A DNA stretch of 64,000 bases from Oleidesulfovibrio sp047973035 (GTDB lineage: Bacteria; Desulfobacterota; Desulfovibrionia; Desulfovibrionales; Desulfovibrionaceae): positions 52,897-116,896 of the forward strand of contig NZ_JBKEBF010000034.1 in NCBI RefSeq assembly GCF_047973035.1, read 5' to 3'. The notes under the pieces are model-generated. The model was not told the origin of the DNA. It did not search any database and worked only from the letters and a program-made list of their open reading frames with translations. Made by a program: the position numbers and the translations under genes. This document shows positions 9,756 through 20,341 of this stretch, piece by piece; position 1 is the stretch's first letter, and each line of letters begins with the position of its first letter.

Positions 9756-10106
9756 TTACCCGTGTTTGCTGATATAGTGGCTTTGTAACGGCCTGACGGA
9801 CACGGCGCGTCTGTAGCCTGAAAGGCGGGTAGACTCCTTGCGGCTGCGCTGCAGCTCTTCACGCAATGACTGATGCAGTTTGCGTGCTTCGCTGGTCAGC
9901 CTGCCCTGAAGGGTTTGCAGTTGCAGCAATTTTTCGCGCAACTCATCTTCCCGTACGCTATCGCGCTTTTCCCACGCCAAGGCGATAAGCCTGCCGCGCT
10001 CTTGTGCAGAAGTATCGGCGGTATCAACGTCGCCTTCTGCAAGAGCGTTCAGTTCGCCTTCGCCCAGAGTCAGGGCCTGATCAAGTAATGCAAGGCTGTC
10101 TACCAT
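9756..10106 (-). CDS. Helical coiled-coil protein, FlgN/FliT-like candidate
   Basis: A 116-residue all-helical protein starting MVDSLALLDQALTLGEGE. A longer frame exists up to 10166, but the ATG at 10106 lies just after the end of the upstream gene (10112) with a GGGG-rich site before it and is preferred. The heptad-rich middle (EDELREKLLQLQTLQGRLTSEARKL) and the closing STRLSGYRRAV resemble FlgN/FliT flagellar export chaperones in size and pattern; this is an inference, not a motif match. It is the last gene before the terminator at 9701-9732, in an operon with an acidic helical protein and a glycosyltransferase. Confidence 0.65.
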   Translation of the reverse strand: MVDSLALLDQALTLGEGELNALAEGDVDTADTSAQERGRLIALAWEKRDSVREDELREKLLQLQTLQGRLTSEARKLHQSLREELQRSRKESTRLSGYRRAVSVRPLQSHYISKHG

Positions 10107-10111
10107 GGTGG

Positions 10112-10714
10112 TTACCCCTTGGACTTTTTGATGTCTTCCCTGATGAGATGGATAACTTGCTTCCACTTTTCCACTGCAGGTTGAAATTCGTATTCAAGCA
10201 GGTCTGCCAGCAGAATCCAGTCCTCATTTTCCATGACTTCAGTCATCTCGCCAAGCAGGGCGGAAATTTCTTCCACTGCTTCGTTGAAGGCCTGATGGTC
10301 CTGCAACGAAAATTCACTGCGCAGCACGCCGATCATACCAAGGAAATCGCGGATGACTTCCAGCAGATCCTGATATGTTTCCAGTGCTTCGCTGTCGTCA
10401 GCCTGACGGAACAGCTCAGCCACACGGCGGCTGCCTTCGTTCATGATCTGAACAACCTTGTACAGCTCGCGCGAGATGTTCATGGCCATTTCAGCAATAG
10501 GCACACTGCGGATTTCCACGCTGGAAATCTCGTCAGTTTCAATGTCTTCTGCCTGATGGGGGTAAATTTCCGAAAAGGCTTCGTCGTTTACCAGAACGTC
10601 GGTAACGACTCTGTTTTCAAGGAAATTCTGTTCCATTACGTTGACCAGCAATTCTTCAAGATTGGTGAAGTTATTCACCTTGATGCCGGTATCTTGTCCG
10701 TCGATAATGATCAT
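10112..10714 (-). CDS. Conserved acidic helical protein of unknown function
   Basis: 200 residues starting MIIIDGQDTGIKVNN. The start is set by the strong GAGGAGGGAG seven bases upstream of the ATG at 10714; the frame itself is open to 10750. The first 70 residues look globular (beta-rich, IIIDGQDTG), the remaining 130 are acidic helices (MAMNISRELYKVVQIMNEGS, DDSEALETYQDLLEVI). Its neighbours, a FlgN/FliT-like protein and a GT9 glycosyltransferase, would fit a flagellum-related role, but no recognised domain supports that. There is no signal peptide or membrane segment, so it is cytoplasmic. Confidence 0.7.
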   Translation of the reverse strand: MIIIDGQDTGIKVNNFTNLEELLVNVMEQNFLENRVVTDVLVNDEAFSEIYPHQAEDIETDEISSVEIRSVPIAEMAMNISRELYKVVQIMNEGSRRVAELFRQADDSEALETYQDLLEVIRDFLGMIGVLRSEFSLQDHQAFNEAVEEISALLGEMTEVMENEDWILLADLLEYEFQPAVEKWKQVIHLIREDIKKSKG

Positions 10715-10794
10715 GGGATTCTCCCTCCTCAAAAACTCTGATAGGAACAATTATCTGGGGTATGAATTTCTATTCAAAACCCGTGCCGAAATGT

Positions 10795-12423
10795 TTATTC
10801 TTGCTCTGCAAGGTACTGATGCCATGCGCTGGTAAGCGCCCGATACTGACTGGCAAGAGCGAGCGTAGTATCCAGATTGCTTCCGGCTTCCTGCGTTTCG
10901 CTAAGCCATAAGAATCCGAGAACATTGAACTCTGGGCTGGCGTCCCAGAGCGTCTGTACCCGTTGCCATGTGCTGAGAAAGCGTTTTTTCAGCACGTCAA
11001 CAGAACGATGTCGCAGTGCATTGCCTTGCTCCTGCAGCAGGTGCAACAGGGCGTCTGTCTGTTCCAGCTCTGCAAGAGCTTTGTTGCGGGTATCTTTACT
11101 CATTTTATATTGTAGTTGCGGCATGTTCACGCTGCGTACATCTGTTGCGGTAAAATGTGCGGCGGCTGGTCGGTCAAGAAATTGACTGTAAAAATGACGC
11201 TGCATTCGTACCCATGCCGTACGGTCACTTGCGGCGTGCCCTGAAAGGGACTCAAGATTCATAAAACCGTTTTCACCCTTACGGGACACCCATACCCGGG
11301 CGTCAGTTTCTTCCGGCAGGCTTGACCATGCGCCGTTTTCCAGCCAGCGCGAGACCATGGCGTGTATCGTTCGGGGCCGGATACGCCAGCGGCAGGCGTT
11401 TTCTTGCGCGCAAGGCTTGTTAAATGCGCAGGGATGGCAGGGCATGTCCGGTTCAAGACTGCACATGCCTTCCTTGTACGGGCCCGTATCCCACGGCTGA
11501 GCTGTGGCAAGAAATATGGCCAGCACGGGCACGTTGAGCCCCGCGGCAAGGTGCATTGTGCCGGTATCATTGCTGACCAGCAGCCGCGATGCCAGAAGGG
11601 CCGCCCCCAACGAGGGAATGTCGGTTCTTCCGATAAGATTGATATGCGGTGCGGTGGTGCGCTGGGCATACCGTTCGCCCAGTTCGGCTTCGCCTTTTGC
11701 GCCCAGCAGTACAGGGCACAGTCTGTGCGTCTGCCACAGCAGGTCACCAAGGCTGGCAAAGTGTTCAACAGGCCAGCGCCTGCGGTTTTCGCTGGCTCCC
11801 AGTTGCAGCGTTACAAAGCTTGCCGGAGCTTCTGTCATCTTTCCCTGTGCCTGCAATGCTTCCACCTGTGCGCGCAGAACATTGTCCATTGCAGTGCGGA
11901 TTGCTGCATCAGGTTGCTGCAGATCATAAGGGCAGTCCACGTTGCCCAGCCCCGTGGACATGCGGAAAAGATCAATCAGGTTAAACGGGCTGCATCCGCG
12001 CATGCGTGTGGAAGCCTGCAGAAATGTCGTCCACGAATCCGTGTTGTACCCGAAGCCGTCTTCATCAAGGGCAAAGCCGTTCAGCGTGGCTGCAGGGGGT
12101 GTGATATGCCGTGAAAGAAGCCGCACGCTGAGTGATGCCGTGAGGTTGATTACAGATGTAGGCGCAACAGTATTGCGCACTTCCTGCGACCATTGCCACA
12201 GCTCGCCAAGCCCGTTGTACCAGTTGTGGTCCAGCTGCGAGAGCAGGCGGGCACCGGGCAGCGGGTATACGGCATCCACATGACGCAGCATGGTTGTGGC
12301 AGGGGCGAAATTCTCCAGACACACCATACTGACACGGTGTCCCTGTGCCGCAAGTCCGGAGATGACGGGTTGCGTCTGCAGAAGATCCCCGAAGCGGGTA
12401 AGATTTATAAGCAGCGTGTTCAT
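10795..12423 (-). CDS. GT9 (heptosyltransferase-like) glycosyltransferase with long C-terminal extension
   Basis: A 542-residue protein whose first ~350 residues are a GT-B heptosyltransferase of family GT9: N-terminal LLINLTRFGDLLQTQPVISG, a middle VTLQLGASENRRRWPVEHFA and the donor-site motif SNDTGTMHLAAGLNVPVLAIF. A cysteine-bearing loop CHPCAFNKPCAQENAC is typical of the family. Residues about 380-542 form an extra helical domain that ordinary heptosyltransferases (about 350 residues) lack. It is the first gene of a three-gene minus-strand operon; the ATG at 12423 has AGGAAA upstream. The substrate could be LPS core or, given the putative flagellar partners, a protein such as flagellin. 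Confidence 0.83.
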   Translation of the reverse strand: MNTLLINLTRFGDLLQTQPVISGLAAQGHRVSMVCLENFAPATTMLRHVDAVYPLPGARLLSQLDHNWYNGLGELWQWSQEVRNTVAPTSVINLTASLSVRLLSRHITPPAATLNGFALDEDGFGYNTDSWTTFLQASTRMRGCSPFNLIDLFRMSTGLGNVDCPYDLQQPDAAIRTAMDNVLRAQVEALQAQGKMTEAPASFVTLQLGASENRRRWPVEHFASLGDLLWQTHRLCPVLLGAKGEAELGERYAQRTTAPHINLIGRTDIPSLGAALLASRLLVSNDTGTMHLAAGLNVPVLAIFLATAQPWDTGPYKEGMCSLEPDMPCHPCAFNKPCAQENACRWRIRPRTIHAMVSRWLENGAWSSLPEETDARVWVSRKGENGFMNLESLSGHAASDRTAWVRMQRHFYSQFLDRPAAAHFTATDVRSVNMPQLQYKMSKDTRNKALAELEQTDALLHLLQEQGNALRHRSVDVLKKRFLSTWQRVQTLWDASPEFNVLGFLWLSETQEAGSNLDTTLALASQYRALTSAWHQYLAEQE

Positions 12424-12542
12424 GTCGGTTTCCTGTCAGGATTCGGGTACTGCTGCCAGGGATGCGCATTTCGTGCCAACAGGCTGCAGCCAGAAGAGTG
12501 CCTGTATGTTGTTTGCGGGGCAGATGCTGGTGCAAAAGGCAA

Positions 12543-12580
12543 ACAAGAAACAGGCAGCCGCACTATGCGCCTGCCTGCTG
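12543..12580 (-). terminator. Terminator of the ktrBA operon
   Basis: On the minus strand CAGGCAG pairs with CTGCCTG around a 13-base loop, followed by TTTCTTGTTT, 44 bases after the ktrA stop. Confidence 0.7.
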
Positions 12581-12623
12581 TATCGGTTGAAAAACGTCAG
12601 GTATCAGGGATTGATTCCCGCGA

Positions 12624-13280
12624 TCATGGTTTCAGCTTGTTCACATCATCCACTTTGCCGATGACAACCATGATGTCGCCTGTTGCCAGCTGCCTGTCCG
12701 CGGGGGGAACAAATGTGTATTCCCGCTGGCCTGCATACCGTATGGCAACAACCATAACGCCGGATTCGTTGCTGAGCTTAAGATCGAGCAGAGTTTTACC
12801 GGCCCACTGGTCCACAACAAGCTCCTGCAGCAACACGCCGCCACCCAGCGGCAGCAGGTCAAGCATGCCCGGGTTTGAAAGCCTGTGCGCTAGCTGGGTC
12901 GCCACGTCGTTCTCCGGTTGAATCACGTGGTCAACGCCAAGCCTTGTCAGCACCTTGCGGTGCTCATTGCTTACGGCCTTAACATATATCTTTTTGGCGC
13001 CGACTTCCTGAAGGTTCAGAGTAACCAGAATGGAAGATTCCATGGAGCCGCCTACGCTGACAACAACGGCGTCAAGGTCTTGAAAGCGGAGCTGTTGCAA
13101 TACGCCGATGTCCGTGGCTTCGGCTGTGTATACGTGGCTCAGCGAATCCTGCACCTGTCGTACGCGTGATTCAGACCGGTCCAGAGCTACCACCCCGTGC
13201 CCGAGTTTTGTAAGGGTCTGGGCCAGAGGCAGGCCGAATTTGCCCAATCCTATGATGCCGATTTCCAGCTTGTTCTGCAT
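12624..13280 (-). CDS. ktrA: K+ uptake regulatory subunit, KtrA/TrkA family
   Basis: A 218-residue RCK protein that binds nucleotide and gates the membrane K+ channel subunit. The RCK-N Rossmann fold starts IGIIGLGKFGLPLAQTL, with an acidic residue closing the second strand (VVALDRSESR). The RCK-C domain covers about 135-218. The length matches KtrA (about 220), not the double-repeat E. coli TrkA (458). The ATG at 13280 has a textbook AGGAGG. It lies 12 bases after the ktrB stop and is co-transcribed. Confidence 0.92.
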   Translation of the reverse strand: MQNKLEIGIIGLGKFGLPLAQTLTKLGHGVVALDRSESRVRQVQDSLSHVYTAEATDIGVLQQLRFQDLDAVVVSVGGSMESSILVTLNLQEVGAKKIYVKAVSNEHRKVLTRLGVDHVIQPENDVATQLAHRLSNPGMLDLLPLGGGVLLQELVVDQWAGKTLLDLKLSNESGVMVVAIRYAGQREYTFVPPADRQLATGDIMVVIGKVDDVNKLKP

Positions 13281-13292
13281 GATAAGAGCCTC

Positions 13293-14624
13293 CTAACCTA
13301 TGGGCAGCTGGGTTTCCGGCCAGCGGTATTTGGGTTCGTTTTGGAATCGTTGTAAGGCCGTAAGTAGCCAGATGGGGCCGATACGCCCGACAAACATCAG
13401 AAAGGTGATGATAAGTTTGCCGGCAGGGGTCAGGTCTGCCGTTAAGCCGGTACTTAGTCCTACAGTTGCAAAAGCCGAGATTGCTTCGAACAGCAGTTCA
13501 AGGAACATCCCTTTGTCTTTTGCCAGCGCTCCGCCTGAAGATTCCGTAATTGAAAGAGCCAGCGTGGCTCCGGCAACCGTGAGTACGGCAAAAATAAAAA
13601 GCGTCAGCGCTTTGTTCATGGTGGCGTCGTCCAGAGCTCTGCCGCGCAGAACAACCTGTCTGCGGCCCATGAGCTGCGCAGTGACAAACGCGCCCAGCGC
13701 ACGCAGCGTGGTTGTTTTTATACCGCCTGCGCACGACCCCGGAGAGCCGCCCACAAACATGAGAAACAGCATGATAAGCAGCGACACGTTTGCCATACTG
13801 CCTATGTCCACGGTGTTGAATCCTGCTGTCCGTGCTGTGACTGATTGAAATAGGGCATGCAGTGTGCGGGTGAAGATGTCAGCAGAGCCGCCGCTGTGCA
13901 ATTCTGTCAGAAGCAGACACGCCGCACCGCCGAAGATAAGCCAGAAACTTGTCCGCAGTACGATGCGGGTGTGGCGGCTGAGTGATTTGATTTCGCCCCG
14001 CAGGCGCAGCAGACATTCTTCCAGCACGGAAAAGCCCAGCCCCCCCAGAATGATAAGCAGCATGAAGACAACGTTGACACCGGCATTGTTGTGCCAGCGC
14101 ATCAGGCTGTCTGAAAAGAGGGCAAAACCTGCATTGCAGAACGCTGAGATGGAGTGAAACACCGCATAGAAAAACGGCATATCGTGCGGCAGCAGCACCA
14201 TGAGAGCCGCCGCTCCGGCAAGCTCGATACACAGCGTGAAGATAATCATGTGCAGCAGAAAACGGCCGAGATCAAAGGACGGATCGTGCAGCAAGACCTG
14301 CCCCACTGCGGTTTTGTCTGTCAGGGATACGCGGCGGCGCAGCAAAAAAAATATCAGGCTTGAATACGTCATGATGCCGAGCCCGCCCAACTGGATAAGG
14401 CTGACCAGCACTGTCCGGCCCAAGGTGGAAAAGGTGGAGGGGGTATCTACAACCGCAAGCCCCGTGACGCACACTGCGGATGTCGCGGTGAACAGGGCGT
14501 CCACAAAACTTAAAGAAACGCCGTTCAGGCTGGGTTCCAGCCTCAGCAGTAAAGCACCGGCCAGAATGACAAGGCCGAATGCGTATACCGGTAGCCAGAA
14601 CGGAGACAGAAATTTTTGACGCAT
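13293..14624 (-). CDS. ktrB: K+ uptake channel subunit, KtrB/TrkH family
   Basis: A 443-residue integral membrane protein built from four membrane-pore-membrane repeats. All four selectivity-filter loops with their key glycine are present: SAVCVTGLAVVDT (near 52), SAFCNAGFALF, VTARTAGFNTV and SAFATVGLSTG. It forms a Na+- or H+-coupled K+ uptake channel with KtrA downstream. The ATG at 14624 has only a weak ribosome site; no better in-frame start is seen. The gene runs divergently from pepA. Confidence 0.92.
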   Translation of the reverse strand: MRQKFLSPFWLPVYAFGLVILAGALLLRLEPSLNGVSLSFVDALFTATSAVCVTGLAVVDTPSTFSTLGRTVLVSLIQLGGLGIMTYSSLIFFLLRRRVSLTDKTAVGQVLLHDPSFDLGRFLLHMIIFTLCIELAGAAALMVLLPHDMPFFYAVFHSISAFCNAGFALFSDSLMRWHNNAGVNVVFMLLIILGGLGFSVLEECLLRLRGEIKSLSRHTRIVLRTSFWLIFGGAACLLLTELHSGGSADIFTRTLHALFQSVTARTAGFNTVDIGSMANVSLLIMLFLMFVGGSPGSCAGGIKTTTLRALGAFVTAQLMGRRQVVLRGRALDDATMNKALTLFIFAVLTVAGATLALSITESSGGALAKDKGMFLELLFEAISAFATVGLSTGLTADLTPAGKLIITFLMFVGRIGPIWLLTALQRFQNEPKYRWPETQLPIG

Positions 14625-14950
14625 GTTTCGGCATATACGCCTGCAGATGGGTTACGGCAAGTGTAAGTATGTGCAGGCAACAATACTATAGTTCGTGCGG
14701 GAGAACAGCGTGCTGCAATTGCCGCCGGAGGCAGCCTGCGGGGGGCTGTGAGAATTTCAATCGTGTATTGAAGCGGAATGATTTCATGCATCTTCTTGCT
14801 TTCGGCTGCATGGTGCACTACCTTTTACAGCGGTCCGCAGTCTTTTTATGGAGCGGACAGGTTGTTAGCGGATTAGCCTGACACAATTCAGATGCAGGCT
14901 GCACATATCACGGCGGGTAAAAGCGCGCCGCAGTCAGTGGAGGATTTGCA
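14625..14950. other. Divergent intergenic region between ktrB and pepA
   Basis: 326 bases that must hold the promoters of both operons. I found no convincing -35/-10 pair, riboswitch or terminator. GGAGG for pepA sits at its right end. Confidence 0.5.
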
Positions 14951-16474
14951 ATGGATGTAAGATTTCAAAGAGGTCCCTCCGGCGAATGGAAGGCCAATGT
15001 GGTTCTTGCTTTTGCCTTTAAGGGAGAAGATATACGCACGCAGGCCAAGGCTCTTATTGACGTAGCCCCATGGCTGGATATTGCTCCGGCACTGAACGAT
15101 TTCAAGGGCGAAGCCGGTGAAATCGGCCTTTTGTACGGACATCCCAAGATTGCCATTCCCCGCATTATTTTGTGCGGCCTTGGCGGGCGCGATTCGTACA
15201 CCGTGGACACTCTGCGCAAGAGCGTTTCTGCCGCTATGCAGAAGTGCCGCGAACTGAAGCTGGAAAACATAGGCATTGATGTGGAAACACTCTCCGGCCT
15301 GCCCGGCGAAGCTGCCCGCAACGTGGAAGAAGCTGTTGTGGCTGCTATTCTGCCTATGTATACGTATGAACGCTTCCGTACCACCCGCAAGGAGCCGCTG
15401 TTCACCCCGTCGTGGATCAGCCTGTTCTTTGCAGGTGATATCGACAGCGAGCTGCGGGATGCCGCCCGCAGGGGCGAATCTGCCGCAGCAGGTATCTACC
15501 TGACCCGTGACCTTGTTAACGGCCCTGCAAACCTTGTGACTCCTTCTTTTCTTGAAGAGCAGGCTGGCAAGCTGGCAGCCAGATACGGCTTTACCGTACG
15601 GGTGCTGAACCGCGAAGAAATCGCACGTGAAGGTATGGGCGCTTTCGAGTCTGTTTTTAAGGGTGCTGTGGAAGATGCGCGTCTTATCGCCATTGAACAT
15701 TGCCCCAAAGGCAGAAGCGGCGATAAGCCCGTGGTGTTTGTCGGTAAAGGTGTTACCTTTGATACCGGCGGCATCAGCTTGAAGCCCTCTGCCAATATGG
15801 GCGATATGAAAAGCGACATGGGCGGCGCAGGCGCAATTTTCGGCTTATTTGAAGCCATCGGTCAGATGGGTGGACAGGCAGCCGTCGACCGCAGGATTAT
15901 CGGCGTGATGCCCTGCACCGAAAATATGCCCGATGGTCAGGCAACCCGTCCCGGTGACGTGGTTAAGTCGCTTTCAGGCCAGACAATTGAAATTATCAAC
16001 ACTGATGCCGAAGGCCGTCTGATTCTGTGCGATGCCATGACCTGGGCACAGCGTGAATACGACCCCGCTCTGATGGTGGACCTTGCCACTCTGACAGGTG
16101 CCTGCCTGATTGCGCTTGGTAATGATGTTGCCGCGGTGTTTGCCACCGACGAAGTGCTTTCCGATACCATCCGCAAAGAAGGCGAAACCGTAGGCGATCT
16201 TTATTGGCCTTTGCCGTTGTGGGACAGGTACTTTGAAGATCTGAAGAGCGATGTCGCCGACATGAAGAACGTGGGCGGACGCGAAGGTGGCACCATCAAC
16301 GCCGCACTGTTCCTTAAACAGTTTGTGGATGAAGGCCGCCGCTGGGCGCATCTTGATATTGCCGGACCTACGTTCCGCAGCAAAAAGAGCCCGTTGTCTC
16401 CCTTCGGGGCAACCGGATTTGCAGTGCGCACCTTACTGCAGCTGGCCTTGAACGGTGTGGAAGACGTGAAATAG
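14951..16474 (+). CDS. pepA: Leucyl aminopeptidase (cytosol aminopeptidase, M17)
   Basis: A 507-residue cytoplasmic M17 metallopeptidase that removes N-terminal residues from peptides; a hexamer with two metal ions per subunit. The metal and catalytic motifs are intact: FVGKGVTFDTGGISLKPS (catalytic Lys, metal Asp), MKSDMGGAGA and the family signature NTDAEGRL near residue 350. The closing TFRSKKSPLSPFGATGFAV also fits. The length is normal. The ATG at 14951 follows GGAGG by seven bases. Monocistronic, with a terminator at 16500. Confidence 0.97.
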   Translation: MDVRFQRGPSGEWKANVVLAFAFKGEDIRTQAKALIDVAPWLDIAPALNDFKGEAGEIGLLYGHPKIAIPRIILCGLGGRDSYTVDTLRKSVSAAMQKCRELKLENIGIDVETLSGLPGEAARNVEEAVVAAILPMYTYERFRTTRKEPLFTPSWISLFFAGDIDSELRDAARRGESAAAGIYLTRDLVNGPANLVTPSFLEEQAGKLAARYGFTVRVLNREEIAREGMGAFESVFKGAVEDARLIAIEHCPKGRSGDKPVVFVGKGVTFDTGGISLKPSANMGDMKSDMGGAGAIFGLFEAIGQMGGQAAVDRRIIGVMPCTENMPDGQATRPGDVVKSLSGQTIEIINTDAEGRLILCDAMTWAQREYDPALMVDLATLTGACLIALGNDVAAVFATDEVLSDTIRKEGETVGDLYWPLPLWDRYFEDLKSDVADMKNVGGREGGTINAALFLKQFVDEGRRWAHLDIAGPTFRSKKSPLSPFGATGFAVRTLLQLALNGVEDVK

Positions 16475-16499
16475 TCTGCCGGACAATGGTTATAATATG

Positions 16500-16528
16500 A
16501 AAGGGCAGCCTTATGGCTGCCCTTTTTT
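16500..16528 (+). terminator. Terminator of pepA
   Basis: AAGGGCAGCC (16501-16510) and GGCTGCCCTT (16515-16524) form a 10-bp stem with a TTAT loop, followed by a run of T. Confidence 0.95.
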
Positions 16529-16622
16529 TACGTGTGTTGGAAAATGGTCGGGAACAAAGAATCGCTGTACCCGTGTCGGAGTGCTGCAAGGCGCGTTTCT
16601 AATGACGGTGCGCGGGATGCTA

Positions 16623-17933
16623 TCAGGCAATAAGAACCTGCGGTATGAGGTCTTCAATATTACCGCTGATGACTTTGTTGCGTCCCTGTTCCTTTGCAAT
16701 GTACAGCTTCTGGTCTGCCATGCGGATATGAAATTCGGGGCTTTCCGTGAGTGTGCATTCCTGTACGCCAAGGCTCAGGGTGAGGTCTATGGGCATGCCG
16801 TAATAGTTCACCGGTGAACTTTCAGCAGTGGCGCGTAACTTTTCGGCAAGATTCTGCGCACCTTGTTCATCGGTTTCCGGAAGAATAAACAGAAACTCTT
16901 CACCGCCCCAACGACAGATGATGTCTTGCCCGCGCATGGTGTTCCGGAACATTTCGGCAAGGTTGTGCAACACATGGTCACCGCACTGATGTCCGAAACA
17001 GTCGTTTACCGATTTAAAGTGATCTACGTCGCATATGATTACTGAAAACGGCTTTCCGGAACGTGTGGCGCGGGCTCGTTCTTCGTTAAGGCGGTCGTAT
17101 ATGCCGCGCCTGTTCAGCAATCCTGTGAGAGGATCTGTGCAGGCACATTGCTCCATTTCTTTAGTAAGGTGCACAAGCAACTTTTGCGTCCGTGCGCGGG
17201 AATACTCTCCCAGCGCGGAAAACAGACAAAGTGCCAGAAATGCAGTTGACACACGAAGCATGTAGGAAAAGCTGACAGCTCCTTCTGACGTAGTTGCTCC
17301 TGTGAAGGGCATCCAGAGGAGTAGCGCTGTGAAGAGAATGCTGATGGTAATTAAAGACCGTTTCATGCCGAATGTAAAAAATACGGCCGGAGGAAGAGCG
17401 AACAACCATAACGCATAGGTTATCTGATCTCCCATATGCCATATAAGTACCATCCCCATGACCACAGTAAACAGCAGTGTGATGTTACTTACAGTCTTGA
17501 GATTGCCTGTAGCGTTCAGAAAGAAATATAACGTGCAGTATAATGCAGATGCGCACCATAGAGTTACGTACATTATTTCCATATGCTCAGACTGTTTTAG
17601 TACTGCCATTAGCGCACTGATAAAAGTGCTGAGCAGCAAAAAACCGTTAAGCATATATGTGCGGCGAATTACTTCAGGATCACTGTTCACGGCAGTGCCG
17701 CTGTGCAGTGTTTTGTGGAGTAATGTACGTAACTGGTTTTTCAAAGCCTTTTCCGTAAGCGTGTGTTGCGTGTCAAAATGGCGCACAAGGTGCGTAATAT
17801 ACGCGTGCTGTATTAAGCGCAGATCTGTTAGCACATAAAATGAGTGGTGGCTATAGGGCAATCTAACGTTATAGTAAAAAACAAAGAAGACATTGCAGCA
17901 AGGCAAAGCAGACATCGGGGTATGATAGATCAT
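16623..17933 (-). CDS. Membrane diguanylate cyclase (GGDEF)
   Basis: The open frame gives 436 residues, but the first ~50 look unlike a protein start and the true N-terminus probably lies between the LTEKALKNQLRTLLHKT segment (about 17770) and the first membrane helix; I cannot fix it. Six membrane segments (about 95-245 of the long frame) form a MASE-like sensor, then a GGDEF domain: DPLTGLLNRRGIYDRL, CDVDHFKSVNDCFGHQCGD, and the active site WGGEEFLFI near residue 343. An intact allosteric I-site, RGQD, stands five residues before GGEEF, so the enzyme should make c-di-GMP and be product-inhibited. Single gene convergent with pepA. Confidence 0.88.
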   Translation of the reverse strand: MIYHTPMSALPCCNVFFVFYYNVRLPYSHHSFYVLTDLRLIQHAYITHLVRHFDTQHTLTEKALKNQLRTLLHKTLHSGTAVNSDPEVIRRTYMLNGFLLLSTFISALMAVLKQSEHMEIMYVTLWCASALYCTLYFFLNATGNLKTVSNITLLFTVVMGMVLIWHMGDQITYALWLFALPPAVFFTFGMKRSLITISILFTALLLWMPFTGATTSEGAVSFSYMLRVSTAFLALCLFSALGEYSRARTQKLLVHLTKEMEQCACTDPLTGLLNRRGIYDRLNEERARATRSGKPFSVIICDVDHFKSVNDCFGHQCGDHVLHNLAEMFRNTMRGQDIICRWGGEEFLFILPETDEQGAQNLAEKLRATAESSPVNYYGMPIDLTLSLGVQECTLTESPEFHIRMADQKLYIAKEQGRNKVISGNIEDLIPQVLIA

Positions 17934-18075
17934 GGCTTGTGTTGTTCTATAATTTCAACAGTATGGGCGCCTGCGTCTGCTTGCGTATACTATTGCTGGT
18001 GACGTTATGCTGATACTTCTTTTTTTGCACAACGGGTTGTTTACGTTATTTCATGTTGCATGTGGCTTTTTTCCA

Positions 18076-18104
18076 TTGACAAGGAAGCTCAGTGGCTCTA
18101 ATAA
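18076..18104 (+). promoter_or_regulatory. Sigma-70 promoter of speA
   Basis: TTGACA (18076-18081), a 17-base spacer and TAATAA (18099-18104) match the housekeeping consensus closely. Transcription should begin near 18111, giving a leader of about 140 bases before the speA start. Confidence 0.75.
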
Positions 18105-18107
18105 GTG

Positions 18108-18146
18108 CACCCTGCCTGAACAGGGTGGCGGTCCGGGGTGTTTTTT
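18108..18146 (+). promoter_or_regulatory. Possible attenuator in the speA leader
   Basis: CACCCTG (18108-18114) can pair perfectly with CAGGGTG (18121-18127) or, with one wobble, with CGGGGTG (18134-18140). The second pairing sits directly before TTTTTT (18141-18146) and would form a terminator; the first would prevent it. The switch is inferred from sequence only. Confidence 0.4.
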
Positions 18147-18252
18147 GCTGTGCAAAAAAATGCTATGACTGCATTGGTGGTGGCTGGGGTACGCCTGTAT
18201 GGGGCGACCTGTTTCAGTAACAATTAAACGGGGTCTTTATGAGGATTGAAGA

Positions 18253-20175
<1,923 letters not shown>

Positions 20176-20196
20176 CAGCGTGCTATAAAATTTTCT

Positions 20197-20323
20197 TGCA
20201 GACTGTATAAAAAGCGCAAGATACAAAACTGCTGAAAAAGTATACTGTGCAGTGTATTCAACATGCATGCACAGTCTGATTTTTGCTGTTTTGTTGTAAT
20301 TTGAGCTTTTTATACAGTCTGCA
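20197..20323. repeat. 127-bp element with 19-bp perfect terminal inverted repeats
   Basis: TGCAGACTGTATAAAAAGC at 20197-20215 is repeated exactly as its reverse complement at 20305-20323. The pairing continues imperfectly inward (CAAGATACAA against TTGTAATTTG) and a second perfect pair, ACTGTGCA (20244-20251) / TGCACAGT (20268-20275), lies in the middle, so the RNA could fold into one long hairpin. It fills the gap between speA and the dehydrogenase gene, ending three bases before that gene's AAAGGAG. It may be a regulatory leader, an RNase III site or a MITE-like element; no target-site duplication is visible. Confidence 0.85.
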
Positions 20324-20341
20324 GGGGAAAGGAGATGTCTT

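Larger units (their letters stand above)
17934..18252. other. Leader region of the polyamine operon
   Basis: 319 bases between the divergent GGDEF gene and speA. It holds the speA promoter (18076-18104), a GC-rich leader with alternative hairpins (18108-18146) and a TTTTTTGC/GCAAAAAA palindrome at 18141-18159. No gene is seen. Confidence 0.6.

Noticed and set aside
10773..10787. Sigma-54-like promoter (GGCAC-N5-TTGAA, minus strand) before the 200-residue protein gene
   Set aside because: The -12 element has GA instead of the required GC; probably chance.
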